The notes under the pieces were generated by a model that searched no databases, was not told where the DNA came from, and was given only the letters and a program-made list of their open reading frames with translations. Positions 34,390-45,354 of a stretch of DNA of 64,000 bases are shown here, one piece after another; the stretch's first letter is position 1, and every line of letters begins with the position of its first letter. The position numbers and the translations under genes were made by a program. The DNA is from Acanthosepion lycidas (taxonomy: Eukaryota; Mollusca; Cephalopoda; Sepiida; Sepiidae). Location: contig OZ010574.1 in NCBI GenBank assembly GCA_963932145.1, forward strand, positions 62,776,378-62,840,377, written 5' to 3'.

Positions 34390-36000
34390 CCACCATGGTG
34401 ATAGGATATAACTCCAGTAAAAATGAATTCTCAGCATTTTTCTGTAGAACCATATTTCTATTACCTCATATCTCCTCTTCCTCTGTGAGGAGATTTCCCA
34501 TTATACACTACCATTTAGATAATATATTACATAACAGTCCAGTAAAAGCGAATCTAAATGACATTGGCATGCAATCATAAAAATCCTGGAATTTTTTTTG
34601 TTTGGCAGGTTTGGGTAATCATGCTAGTAACATTCAAATTTATTTTCTGTTGACATTTGTCTTTGAGCTGCTTCAAAATTATCTCTTCCAACTAAACCAA
34701 CCTAAATATTGTCTTATGATATGTGAACCAAGATTTTTTACAAATCTATAATTTACACAGAAATTTCATCTCTGATATTTGCATTATTATCACAGGGCTA
34801 TGAACTCAATTTCCAGGTTTGTTAAATCAGTCTCTGCTTGACTGAACTCATCAATATAACTTAGTGGTAGAACATTAGCATAAAGAGTGCAACATATTTG
34901 GTTCAGTCAAAGCAAAGGGAAGAAGCTGGAGATCAGTAAATTGGGAAGTCTGAGAATAAAATGCCTCCTCGACCATTCTCATATCTGCTTAATTGATCAA
35001 CTTGAAATTCTCTATTTACAGTTGTGTCCAGATGGCTTAACTGTCAATTTGTCTGGCTGATTGAAACTCTGTAATAATTATCATCAGTTAATCCTGAAGG
35101 ATAATGTTAAAAGAAAAAGATACTAAGATTAGGATTACTATTTTTGATACTTAATAATCTTAGCTTAGATCAGATGTTGGTGAAGCAGTGTGCGAAGGAA
35201 TGATATGTGAATTTAATTCTCCATGTCAGCGAGGGGTTGCTTAATTTAAAAATCACCAGTGGTATTTGATCCCTTAAACAGTAAAAGTTTTTTTTTTATT
35301 AAAATTGCATTAAATATGTGTTTTTATGAGTTAACCATCAGCAAAGAATTCAGGGATATATTTAAGAATTTCGTATAACCTAACATTTTTATATATTTAA
35401 ATAGATTCATTCCTTATCTAATTAAGCCTACTTTATGGATATCACCATGAATTCTCAGAAATAAGCTTTTTTAGCTGATTTAAATATCTTCTTTGAAGTT
35501 AAAGTTTGGTTTTATTTAAAAGATAATAAATTAATCTGGTGTCTTGTGGGTTATCTGTCGCCACATTTTAATTTACGTATTGATGATGTTCTATAAAGTT
35601 AGATGTGGTATTTAAAATGTTTTTTAATTAATTGTTTTTACTTTTTTTCAGACTGCTAAATTAATCTTTGGGATAGTATATTTTTATACATCTGTGTTTG
35701 TGAAAAAATTGGAAAATTAATTTTTAAAAAGTGGCGACTGACAACCCACAAGTACCGTTAATCCATAAAGAAAACAAAAAAATATTTTTACATGCTTAAA
35801 TTTTTTTAGATATTTATAAAACAAAAAAGTAAAAGAAAAAAAAACAAAAATAAATTCACTCACCCAGTTTGATTTGCTAATTTGATGGAAGCTGGAAAAA
35901 AGGAAATTAAATAGTTTGAAAAATCTCTAAAAATCTGAGACATTTGTTTCAAAGATAAATAGTATATTTATTGATTTGTTAAAAAAAAAGATCCTATTCT
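34390..36000. other. AT-rich DNA with one tRNA-like scrap
   Basis: TTAGTGGTAGAACA...GGTTCAGTC at 34,860-34,905 has A-box/B-box spacing and may be an old SINE head. Nothing else recognised. Confidence 0.35.
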
Positions 36001-36007
36001 TTTTTTA

Positions 36008-36075
36008 TGTACAATGTTTCTTCAGGATGTGGATGATCATGGTTTTCCACAACTTCCTGTCAGTTGTGGCACTTT
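36008..36075 (-). mobile_element. RTE LINE 3' end
   Basis: Minus strand CAACTGACAGGAAGTTGTGG then AAAACCATGATCATCCACA, matching the final coding block (DRKLW..MIxH) of RTE copies at 11.75, 55.0, 56.0 and 57.7 kb. Confidence 0.6.
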
Positions 36076-36084
36076 TGTTTAAAT

Positions 36085-36600
36085 CATTTCAGACCAAGTA
36101 ACGCAATAAAGGTGTTATTGAGTGAGAAAGAATCTGAGAAAAAGAAAAACATTAAGGAAAGAGAACAATAAAAGAAGAGGAATTAAGAAGACAAAGGATA
36201 ATGATTGACATTGCATTTATATTTTTGAAAGATCAAAGTTGACTGGAAAACGGGAAGCTAGAAGAGGGTTCAACATGCGAGAAGTGTGAGTGTTAGCATA
36301 GAACTTATGTTTACATGTAGTAGTTTCAACAATGAAATTATGAGACCTACCTGCCAATCTAGTATTGCAATTAAATTCATAAAGTGGTAGTGACAAAGAG
36401 GAAAGCTCATCAGCGCAAGTACTATGAAAATATTTATAGAAAAGGCAGAAGGAAGCTATATTACAGTGGTTGGAAAGTGACTGAAGCCTAGATGCCAGGC
36501 CAGAACTGAAAAAATTGCACAATCTTCTTTCACTTTTATCAAGAATCTTAAATACATAGCAGAAGCACAAGGCTGTGTGTGTTGTGTTTGTCTTGTCAGT
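36085..36600 (-). pseudogene. Jockey-type LINE ORF2 C-terminus and 3' UTR
   Basis: A 117-codon frame (36,570-36,217): KILDKSERRLCNFF, LASRLQSLSNHCNIASFCLF, YKYFHSTCADELSSL, NPLLASRFPVNFDL. Close to the copies at 10.2 and 60.6 kb. The 3' terminus is degenerate (AAGTAACGCAATAAAGGTG) at about 36,095. Confidence 0.85.
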
Positions 36601-36639
36601 CAGTCACTTATGTGCCATGCATGATACATGTTTAGGCAA

Positions 36640-36905
36640 TCATGTATCGAAAGATACATGACTGACGAGGCAGATTTTTTCCCACAGAAGGTTGCCATTT
36701 CTTTCTGCCATAGACCAATTGCCATCCAAGGCTATAGAACCCAGTCTGTCCCTCAATTTACCTATAACTGCTGGGATAAGAATAGGATTCATACCTTTCC
36801 TAAAGATATTAGCACGTATGAAGGTAATGGATTCGACTGGAATTTGAACTAACCTCTCTGATTCTTCAATCCGAGCTGCTATCCATTACTCCACCATGCC
36901 TCCTC
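36640..36905 (-). mobile_element. tRNA-derived SINE
   Basis: Minus strand starts GGCATGGTGGAGTAATGGAT (A box), then ~40 bases on AGTTCAAATTCCAGTCG (B box), then a body with ATGAATCCTATTCTTATCCC and TGGGTTCTATAGCCTTGG. The B box is nearly perfect, so this copy is better preserved than most here. Confidence 0.78.
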
Positions 36906-37239
36906 TTGTCTTGACTATTTATATATCCTAGTTTAGTGATGCATTATGGGTAGTAAGGTCTATTGTATTATTGTGATAATTATTGGGTGGACAGTAATGA
37001 TATGATTCAAATTATTCTAGAGGCTATTGAGTAGAACTAACTGTTGGCCCCAAATCAAATTATTTGTCGCTATTTTATAATATTAAGTTATTATTTATTA
37101 TTGATTACTTATTATAAAATAGCTAAAAATAACAACGTATCACATATTAACTATGTAATACATTCAAAAACACCTGGATACCTGAATATGATGCTTGTGT
37201 GCCTCAGAATATAACATAAATTTAATGAACCACATTTTC

Positions 37240-37760
37240 ATTTGCAATTTTCTACTCAAATGGAGCAAAAATTACCCATTATTGAAAAGAATGGTCACAA
37301 GTGATGAAAAATGGATTGTTTACAACAGTGTGGAGTGAAAAATCCCCTCATTAGAATGAAAAACAAAGAAAATGAAAGTGAAGATATGATGTTGCATATC
37401 TTGTGAGCTTGGAAGAGCACTGTGTATTATAAGGTCTTTCTGCAAAATTCAAACAAGTATTCTTTGCATTTGGACTATTTAAAATCAGCAATCAGTAAAA
37501 AGTATCTGGAATTAGCCAATTAAAAGGGTATTGTCTTCTATCACGACAATGCCAGACACCGTCTCTTTACTGACCTGGAAGTATCTAGTACAACTTGGCT
37601 GGGATGTCCTACTACAACCACTTAACTCAACCAACACTACATACAAATTAACTCTTATTTTGATTCCTACAAAATCCTCTTAATGGGAGGATGGAATCAT
37701 GAAGCTGTTTCAAAGATGGCAAAATGTAATGGGACAAAATGGCACAAAATATTTTTAAAT
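37240..37760 (+). pseudogene. Old mariner transposase remnant
   Basis: Fragments in several frames: RMVTSDEKWIVYNS (first catalytic Asp region), FHHDNARHRLFTD (second Asp, family HxDNARPH), then QNPLNG. Order and spacing fit a mariner DD34D transposase after several deletions. It is much more decayed than the next element and no terminal repeats are visible. Confidence 0.72.
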
Positions 37761-38074
37761 AAATATATGTAAAAATGCCAAAATATTGTCTTTGAAATTC
37801 ACTTGAAAAAGCTAATGTTCTAATTCAATGTATGAAATTTCAATAATTAGTTTTTTGTTCTGATAATAAAAATTCATAAGTTCAAAATTTATAGAAATAT
37901 CAATTTCATTACAAAGTTCTTTTTAATTCTCTTTTATTTGTTTCTATCAAGTTACATGAAAGTCATATTAATTTAATATTGGATTTGCTAAAAGAAAGAA
38001 TTAAATTGAAATTTTTTAACTAATTTCAGTTTTAACTAACTTCATTCAAAAAGATCATTTTTCACAGCATTCTA

Positions 38075-39359
38075 TCAGGTCATCCCATAAGTTCTGTCCG
38101 AATTTTATGTTTTTTTAAAATGAACGAAAATTTAAACAGTATTTTATAATGTCTAATGGAGCTGAACATTATTTTTATATTTAGATGCATTTAAACTGAT
38201 CAAATTTTATTTCAGAGAACAATAAAATTAAATTTTGTTTGATTAAAACCCTGCTAACATGGAAGTACCCAAGAATCATTTAAGGCACATAATGCTTTAT
38301 GAGTTCAAGAAAGGAAACTCAGCAGCCGAAGCGGCTAGAAAGATTCACTCAGTTTATGGAGAGGAATATGTGAATGAAAGAACTTGCAGAAGATGGTTTG
38401 CAAAATTCAGAGGTACAGATTTCACCCTTGAAGATGAAGATCAAACTGGACATCCAGTTGAGTTTGATGAAAAGCTTGAAGCAGCCCTTGAAGAAAGTCC
38501 TGCTTTATCAGTTGAGGAATTGGCAGTGGTTCTCAGTTCAAACCATACAACTGTTCATTGTCATCTTCAACAACTTGGAAAAGTTCCTAAACTTGGAAAA
38601 TGGGTGCCTCATGAATTGTCTGAAAACAACCTCAAATCCTGAGTTGGCATCTGCTCTTCTCTTCATTCTTGCCAACTTGTTTCACCTTTTTTGGATAGAC
38701 TTGTGACTGGCAATGAAAAATGGATCTTTATCGACATGTTAAGCATCGTAGAGAGTGGCTTGTTAAAGGGGAAGGACCCCAGCCACAGCCGAGAAGGGAA
38801 CTTCATGGGCAAAAGGTTCTTCTTTTAATCTGGTGGGATCACCAAGGAATAATCCACTTTGAATTCTTACCACCTAATGCAACAATTAATGCTCAAATAT
38901 ACTGTCAGCAATTAGAGCATTTGAACCAAACTTTGAGGAAAAAAAGACCTGCTCTAGTGAATTGAAAAGCGGTGATGTTTCATCAGGACAATGCACGACC
39001 CCACACAGCAAGAATCCCGTCACAAAAGATCAAAGAAGTTGGTTGGGAGAAAATTCCTCATCCACTTTATTCTCCCAATCTTGCTCCTTCAGACTACCAT
39101 TTGTTTTGTAGCTTACAGGATCATTTGGAAGAAACAGCTTTTGTAAGACAGGAAGAGGTTAAAACTGACATTTGTGAGTTCTTCGAATCAAAGCCAAAAG
39201 AATTTTACAGTAATGGAATTAGTAAGGTTGTTAATAGATGGAAGGAAGTCATAGATAATCAGGGAAAATACAATGTTGATTGAATCTGTAATTAAATGTA
39301 ACATTTGGTCATTTGTTTTCTTTATTCAAAATTCAGACAGAACTTATGGGATGACCTGA
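38075..39359 (+). mobile_element. Nearly full-length mariner transposon (1,285 bp)
   Basis: Terminal inverted repeats TCAGGTCATCCCATAAGTTC at 38,075 and the complement ending 39,359, extended by GTC[C/T]GAATTTT. TA is present on each side (38,073-74 and 39,360-61). Length and structure are those of a complete mariner. The transposase between them is broken. Confidence 0.95.
38259..39283 (+). pseudogene. Mariner transposase, inactivated
   Basis: About 340 codons from ATG. N-terminal helix-turn-helix region with LYEFKKGNSAAEAARKI, RRWFAKFRGTDFTLEDED and HTTVHCHLQQLGKVPKLGKW, then WVPHELSENN linker. The catalytic triad has DD34D spacing: D1 in VTGNEKW is Asn (codon 38,712-38,714), D2 is in FHQDNARPHT (38,987-38,989), D3 in APSDYHLF (39,092-39,094). 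Other damage is a TGA at 38,640, a frameshift near 38,730 and a TGA at 38,963. Both TGAs sit where relatives have an Arg codon, consistent with CGA to TGA deamination. The C-terminus VVNRWKEVIDNQGKY is intact. Confidence 0.95.
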
Positions 39360-39361
39360 TA

Positions 39362-40290
39362 ACAGCTGTTTGTGAAAATTAGCATATTTTTGGTCATCTG
39401 CTTCCAACATGTCTTTATTTTAAGAAACATAAAAAACATAAGACTCAAAAACAAATAAAGATTTTTGTAATTTATGAAGGAGGTCCTGTGAATTATCAAA
39501 TATGTCAAAAGTGGTTTGCAAAATTTTGTAAACAATGCTACATAATTGGGTAGACAAGATGAAATTGATAGTGATTAAATCAAAACATTATTCCAGAATA
39601 ATCAACATTGAGAGAAATATGATAAATAAACTCTATATATCAGACTGATGATGAGTAATTGAATGACAAAATGAAAAAAAATTCTATGTAACTTTTTTGT
39701 CCCTCAAAAGGAATTCCTCAGAATAAAATAATGTTCTTATTGATAGAATTATATATAGGAAGAGGGGACGAAACCATGCATGATAAGAATAGAAACAAAA
39801 ATGTTTGGGAAGTTGAAGGAAGAATATAACTGATATTTTGTTTATATTTTTGCTCATTCCCCACTTAATATATCTAGTTCCATTAATAGGAATATTATTT
39901 TAATCTAAAGTCCCTTAGGAAGACAAAACGTTTTAAATAGGATTTTTACATTTTGTCATCAAATTATACAAAATCAACATTATACAGTGCAATTTCAAAA
40001 TATTTGAATCAAACAATTTTTACCAGATTTGGTATATTCATTGCTTTAATGACTTCCACATTAATTCAGCAAAAAGAAACTGACAGAAAGCACAGAGTGG
40101 TACAGGTATCATATAACCCAGTATTACCTGCCATGATCATATCTTTATTGATTAAACCAGTCCTTCCATTAGTTTTTTTGGTGAGGAGTGTGGCTAGACA
40201 ACTGGCAGGATTAAAATCAAGACCTTTTAAAGTCAAGGGTCATCTAGCATAAAGAGGTAGATCAGAATCTGTAGTAATATTATATATATA
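39362..40290. other. AT-rich DNA, nothing recognised
   Basis: A 99-codon frame at 39,953 has no family I know. No shared repeats seen. Confidence 0.4.
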
Positions 40291-40293
40291 TGC

Positions 40294-40297
<4 letters not shown>

Positions 40298-40340
<43 letters not shown>

Positions 40341-40438
40341 GTTGGTGCAAAAATAATGTCGTTTTCTCACATATGTTACTATGTGAGAAAACGACATTAT
40401 TTTTGCACCAACCTAATATATATATATATATATATATA
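40298..40438. repeat. (TA)n tract split by a MITE
   Basis: About 18 TA units before and about 11 after the 80-bp element at 40,337-40,416. Confidence 0.96.
40337..40416. mobile_element. Palindromic mariner-type MITE (80 bp)
   Basis: TTAGGTTGGTGCAAAAATAA on both ends in inverted orientation, TA on each side, and a nearly perfect full-length hairpin: the arms extend through TGTCGTTTTCTCACAT, leaving only a few unpaired loop bases. Same length and termini as human MADE1. Inserted in a (TA)n tract. Confidence 0.95.
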
Positions 40439-40447
40439 CATACAATC

Positions 40448-40935
40448 ATTTCACCTCAAGCAAAGCAATAAAACCACTAAGACGCAGAGGTTACTGGGTG
40501 TGTGAAAGAATATGAGAATAACATTATTAAGGAGTGGGAACTATAAAAGAACAGAAATTAAGGCAGACAGACAATAACAACTGACATTGCATTTAAATTT
40601 ATGAAGATCAACGTTGACTGGAAATCGAGAAGCTGGAAGATCAATACGTAAGTGAGAAGTGTAAGAAAAGAAACTAGAACATACAGAGTTACATCTAGCT
40701 ATTTCAACTGTAAAATGATGTGATTTTTTAGCCAATCTAGTACTAGGCTTAAATTCATAAAGTACCATAGAGGAAAGTTCAACAGGACAAATGCCATGAA
40801 AGTATTTATAGAAAAGTCAAAGTAAAACTACATTATGGTGCTAGGAAAATGACTGAAGCCAAGATGCCAGGTCAGGACAAATAACATAATCTTTTGGATT
40901 TTATCAAGCATCATGGCTCTTCACAAATTTCTATC
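40448..40935 (-). mobile_element. Jockey-type LINE 3' end
   Basis: From the TTTCACCTCAAGCAAAGCAA terminus through CACATTGCATTTAAATTTATG-like sequence to ..TTTTATCAAGCATC. A 75-codon frame (40,768-40,541) keeps YEFKPSTRLAKKSHHFTVE and ASRFPVNVDLHKFKC from the C-terminus. Confidence 0.85.
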
Positions 40936-41086
40936 CATTATCAATCACATGCATAATCAAGAACACAAGAGTATCTAAGAGACAAAAATGTTATATTATT
41001 CAGAAGACCTTTCATATCTTAAGCTATTTTAAGGATACAAAAGGCTATTAGCTCCCTTTAGCTAAAATGTAGTCATGTAGGACACA

Positions 41087-41290
41087 TGATGGCTGCTTGG
41101 TAACATCACTTTGCAGTCACCTATCTAGGTACTGATTATGCTTAACGTTGCTTAACTTCGTTGATTGGATGAGCACCGGTGTTTCAACGCAAGGTTTTCT
41201 TTTATTTGATACCGAGTAAAAACTTACTCCAAATTCTATTTTACCATACATATACAGCCACTTTTCACTTAACGATCGGGTTCCGTTCAA
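41087..41290 (-). mobile_element. 5S-headed SINE fragment with 5' extension
   Basis: Minus strand: GTTGAAACACCGGTGCTCAT, ACGAAGTTAAGCAACGTTAA, CAGTACCTAGATAGGTGAC, a 5S rRNA core. It lacks the tRNA part. About 95 bp upstream of the 5S (41,197-41,290) match the same position of the copy at 42.3 kb. Confidence 0.75.
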
Positions 41291-41984
41291 AGATCCGGAA
41301 AGTATTTTAACAAAACATATACACGACTGTTATTATTATTATTGTTTAATAAGGTTTCAAAGTTTATCAGCTGATGGCTGAGTGTGATGCGAATCCCATG
41401 GTGAGATACTTTTGTGAACCAGAATGTCCTTCGGCGGAGAAAAATCATGTTTTTTTTTTGTTGTTCTCTTTTCTTCATAGATAGCGCATTCCCTTCTGAA
41501 CCGATCACGTCGTTTTGATATGGAAATCATGTAGACTAGACCCTTGGCGTCGGTTTTTACCTTCGAGGCTCAATGAAGCGATGTAACAAATGCGGTGAAA
41601 TCTTCAGATCTATCAGTGAGAAAGCGAACGAGCGAGCGAGTTTCCACTGCCCCACAGACGATAAAACACACTTACGCATAGTATGATAGTAACGGGAAGA
41701 CAAATCCGTCAGAGATTGGATGTCGCCATTCCTGAAGATAACATAGAAAGAAAAATCCGAAGAAGAAATCAAAAAAGGAAATGATTATAGAATAGGAAAA
41801 TGACAGTAGTGCCAATTATTATTGGTGCACATGGAGCAGTCACGAAAAGCCTTCGAAAACAGAACAAATTAAAGATCTAAAGAGTAATTACTCATTCAAG
41901 CAGACTTTCCTTAAATCGACAATACCGACATGTATTTCTTTATGTTATTCAGTATATTTTTTTACTGGTTTGTTTTTTATGACT
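41291..41984. other. CpG-retaining unique patch
   Basis: From about 41,455 to 41,790 CpG is clearly more frequent than elsewhere (GATCACGTCGTTTTG, TTGGCGTCGG, GCGAACGAGCGAGCGAG, GTCGCCATTCC). No TE homology and no long frame were seen. It could be a regulatory or exon-bearing segment, or a young insertion. Confidence 0.4.
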
Positions 41985-42470
41985 TATCCACCTTTTTCGT
42001 GTTATTTAAAGCTATAAAATATTTTTGGATTGTAAGAATTTTTAGGAGATAATAGTGATTTATTCTTAAGAATCTTTCTATTTAGCCCATAGCGTGTGGA
42101 GACGAGATGGATTCATACCTTGGTGCGTAAGTGAATGTAACGAACCTGACTGGAACTGGAACTGGAACGCAGTTCTCCGATTTCAAATTCCGAGACGTTT
42201 CCATTACACCACCTGCACAAGCTTACAGCACCTGGTATTCCCAAACTGTCACCCATCTAGGTACTGACCAGGCTCAACGTTGCTCAACTTCATTGATTCG
42301 ACGACCACCGGTGTTCCAATGTAAGGTTTTCTTTTATTTGATACTGAGTGAAAACTTACTCCGAATTCTATTTTCTCATACATATACAGTCACTTCTCAC
42401 TTAACAACCGGTTTACGTTCAAAAGAGTTGGTCGCTCAGTGAGAACTTGTATCTGGCCACTATTTCAGGC
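41985..42470 (-). mobile_element. Composite 5S-tRNA SINE with 5' extension
   Basis: Minus strand order: extension (42,470-42,326, shared with 41.2 kb), 5S (42,325-42,216: ACACCGGTGG, TGAAGTTGAGCAACG, GTACCTAGATGGGTGAC, TTGGGAATACCAGGTGCTG), tRNA-like head (GGTGGTGTAATGG ... GTTCCAGTTCC), then the common tail (CACACGCTATGGGCTAAATA, TATTTTATAGCTTTAAATAA). The first ~15 bases of 5S are replaced by the extension. Confidence 0.85.
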
Positions 42471-43245
42471 ATACTTAAACAAGTACAACAATTTAAATAT
42501 TCGGGAAGTATTTTAAGAAAATAAGGAAAGGGCAACACGGAAATCCGAAGGAGCATTTGGATAGCGAAAGATACCTTCCGAAACCTAAGCAGAGTATTAG
42601 GAAAGTGAAAAATGTCCTTATAAACAAAACAAAAGAGTACTGAACTGTTATGTAATATCATTGCCTCCTATATGGTAATGAATGCTAGAAAATCTCCTAA
42701 AAGATGAAGAAGAGACTTGAGGCAACGGAAATGTGGTTCTACAGAAAGATACTGAGAATACCATGGCCTGAACATGTGACAAACGACGAAGTTTTAGATC
42801 GAAACAAAAAGGACAATTATTTATAGTATTTATATTCGAACTATTGTCTTCATCTTTGTTGTTTTTATCACAATATTTCAGCCATTGTGTTCTCCGGTTT
42901 TACTCAGGTGTATATAGTCCGTAAATAAATAGTGTAAATAAGAGTCCGTTTTGTAACCAGTAAACTACCCAGATCGATATATACCCGCGGAAAGCACAAC
43001 GGCAGAATCTTTGCGATAAAAATAACAAAGATGAAGACAATAATCCGAATATAAATTGTGTAAATCATGATAACAGCTCATCCCAGAAATTCCGACAAAA
43101 AAAATGTGGGGGCACTTATATTTAATATCAGGAAGAGACAATTGAAATTTCTAGGGAACATAATGAGGAAAGATACTTTGAAAAATTTGATACTCCCAGA
43201 ACAGGTTGAAGTCAAGAATGAGAAAAGAGGCCAGTCTGTCAGCTA
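42471..43245 (+). pseudogene. RTE LINE split by an inverted-repeat insertion
   Basis: Left part 42,471-42,826: YLNKYNNLNI (family Q..KYLGS), GNTEIRR-like, ..KRVLNCYVISLPPIW, LEATEMWFYRK-like, TEHVTNDE. Right part 43,120-43,245: RKRQLKFLGNIMRKDTLKNL, IPPEQVEVK. The RTE sequence resumes where it stopped, so the 293 bp between are a later insertion. Confidence 0.8.
42827..43119. mobile_element. Inverted-repeat (head-to-head) insertion in RTE LINE
   Basis: Arms: TATTCGAACTATTGTCTTC then ATCTTTGTTGTTTTTATC (42,835-42,885) and their complement at 43,018-43,056. The left arm continues into CAGCCATTGTG..CTCAGGTG, the complement of the CACCTGA..GGCTGAAA motif seen at 55.6 and 60.45 kb. The interior is unusually CpG-rich (CGATATATACCCGCGG). 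Confidence 0.7.
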
Positions 43246-43690
43246 GCTTCCAGGAATCAAACTGAACAGTTTCTTTTTTAGAACAGGCAAAGTCTTGCTT
43301 TGCCTGGGCCATGTGAACCCATGGCACCATTTTCCTTTGGTGACATATCTTCATCAGATATAGAAACTATCTTTGGTTTGCTGTGCTTATGTTGGGGAAA
43401 AACCTATGACTCACCCTTTTCTGTTGTCTTCATGAGTGACATAGAAAATAAATTTGGCCCATTCAAATCTGGAATCCTAAATATGTCTTCTCCAGGAACA
43501 CAGAAGAATATGCCGGCAGATCAAATTCCTATTAGGAATTAGTACAAGTAACACCCTATCTTTTCATCTGCTTTTCACACTGCTTGTTGTGTAGACATGT
43601 CTTACAGTTTCTCTGTATGGGACAAATGTAAATATGTGTATATAATTTTTTGTATCACTTAGTGCAATAAAAGTCTCTCTGAGAACAAAG
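43246..43690 (+). CDS. Unrecognised 80-codon ORF with downstream polyadenylation signal
   Basis: The frame 43,300-43,542 begins with ATG in MPGPCEPMAPFSFGD and ends ...QKNMPADQIPIRN. Its composition is not low-complexity. A candidate AATAAA at 43,665-43,670 (TGCAATAAAAGTCTC) follows 125 bp after the stop. No TE family is recognised. It could be a terminal exon, a processed copy or an unclassified retroelement end. No splice site or start context was established. Confidence 0.25.
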
Positions 43691-44036
43691 CATGTTTGTC
43701 ATTCCTTTTATTTCAACTATTCTGTTCCATCCATGTATTAAGGTGTTATTATATCATAGCTATAATATGCCCAAAATGGGGGAAATTAAAACTGGGAGAA
43801 TATTCATTTCTTCCTGGGTAAGATGATAAACAACATCTGCATCCTGCATAAGATGACAAACTACATCCAACAGCAAGGCCTCTGATCAGGAGATTTTGAA
43901 GAGTGTGGAACCACCTCTTAATTGCTGATGTTCCCAGGTCCACCCTGACCTGGGGTGATAGCATCTGTTAGGGTCCCAGCTATGGGCAAATAGTTAACCC
44001 CAAACAGGGATCAAAATTGCTGTGGAGGTGTTAAAA
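43691..44036. other. Possible unclassified repeat
   Basis: Contains a minus-strand frame with RVDLGTSAIKRWFHTL, reminiscent of translated TE 3' ends seen in many invertebrate genomes. I cannot name the element. Confidence 0.3.
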
Positions 44037-44412
44037 TAGGTATTAATACCAGCAATACATTTTTGAGGGAAAAATTATTACGAGCAAAATTTTTATGAAG
44101 AAAGAGTTATTACCAGTAATATAGTTTTGAAGAAAAATGATCGGAAATACAAAATTGAAGGAAAAATTATTGCCAACAATACATTTCTTTGGAAAAATAT
44201 TACTAGCTATACATTTCTTTGGAAAAATATTATCAGCAATACATTTTTGGAAAAATATTACTAGCTATACATTTTTGAAAAAAATAGTATCAGCAATACA
44301 TATTTGGAAAAATATTACCTGCAATAGATTTTTGAAAGAAAAAAACATTAACAGCAATACATTTTTTGAAAAAAAAAAAACAGAAAAAAAACATTACCAG
44401 CAATAAAAATTT
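44037..44412. repeat. Degenerate ~30-bp minisatellite
   Basis: About twelve units of TTATTACCAGCAATACATTT then TTGAAAAAA with substitutions and A-run length changes. Frames on both strands are artefacts. Confidence 0.9.
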
Positions 44413-44659
44413 TGTTGGCATTAAATAACCCATTGAGGTTGATATGCCGTAAACCAAACAAACCAATTCATAGATCACTCATTATCTGCTAACTTACATG
44501 AGCTGATGTGTTATTAGCCCCCATCAACTGGTCAATGTAATGTGCTATTATTATCACCCCATTACTATTAACCACTGTGAAGTGGAATATGCTTTACCTT
44601 TACAAGAGCAAGAGCAGACCAAAAATGGTGTTACTTCCATATCTGGGTGGGAGCTGTCC

Positions 44660-45035
44660 AGTCATCACTTTCCAGCCTTGATAGATTTCAGAAGAGGCTA
44701 GGTAATAAATAATTTTCTACTCTACAACCCCTATCCAACAAAATAAATATTCCAAGCCTCTCACTACTGTATCACTGTTTCCATGGCAAATATTCTGATA
44801 AGCTACATTCCTCCATATCTGATCTTCACAGTTAAGACCCATCATGCTATGTACAGTGGACAAATTCCCTTTGTATTATGTTGGTAAGAATGAAGTTTCA
44901 TTCAAACCATGTTCAAAATCCCTGAAAGAATGCACTACCTGGATCACTGCAATCTTAACCTCTTTATGTCTACAGTTAACCCTTATCTTTCCTACATATT
45001 CTCTTAAAATGCACTTCTTACCTTCTACTCTGATG
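44660..45035 (+). mobile_element. Jockey-type LINE fragment, second subfamily
   Basis: Degenerate coding with CNLNLFMSTVNPYLS at the end (family CNLNLFKSRVNRYLS). Upstream, CTCACTACTGTATCACTGTT and ACCCATCATGCTATGTACA correspond to the same positions as in 20.2 kb. Confidence 0.68.
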
Positions 45036-45354
45036 TGCAACAACCTCAATCAGCAAACTTCTACCTTGTACATAAATTAGTAAAAAAAATTTTCTGGAAT
45101 CTTGTTATTTTTGATTGACAAATTCCAAGGATGCTAGCACATGGAAAAAACTGAATATCATAGCAAATAGTCTCGGTATATTCAAAAACTTTTACTGGAA
45201 AATTGACAACCTACTTTAAAAATGTAATTAACATTTCTGAAGATTGTTTCTTGTCTTTGCTAGAAAAACAAAAAACAATTTTTATCCAAAGAAAATAAAT
45301 AATTTTCATAATTTTTTTAATAATTTTTTGTTCATTTTCATTTTTATTATTTTA

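Noticed and set aside
44037..44412. Regular repeats resembling a CRISPR array
   Set aside because: Units are contiguous and degenerate with no unique spacers, in clearly eukaryotic repeat DNA.
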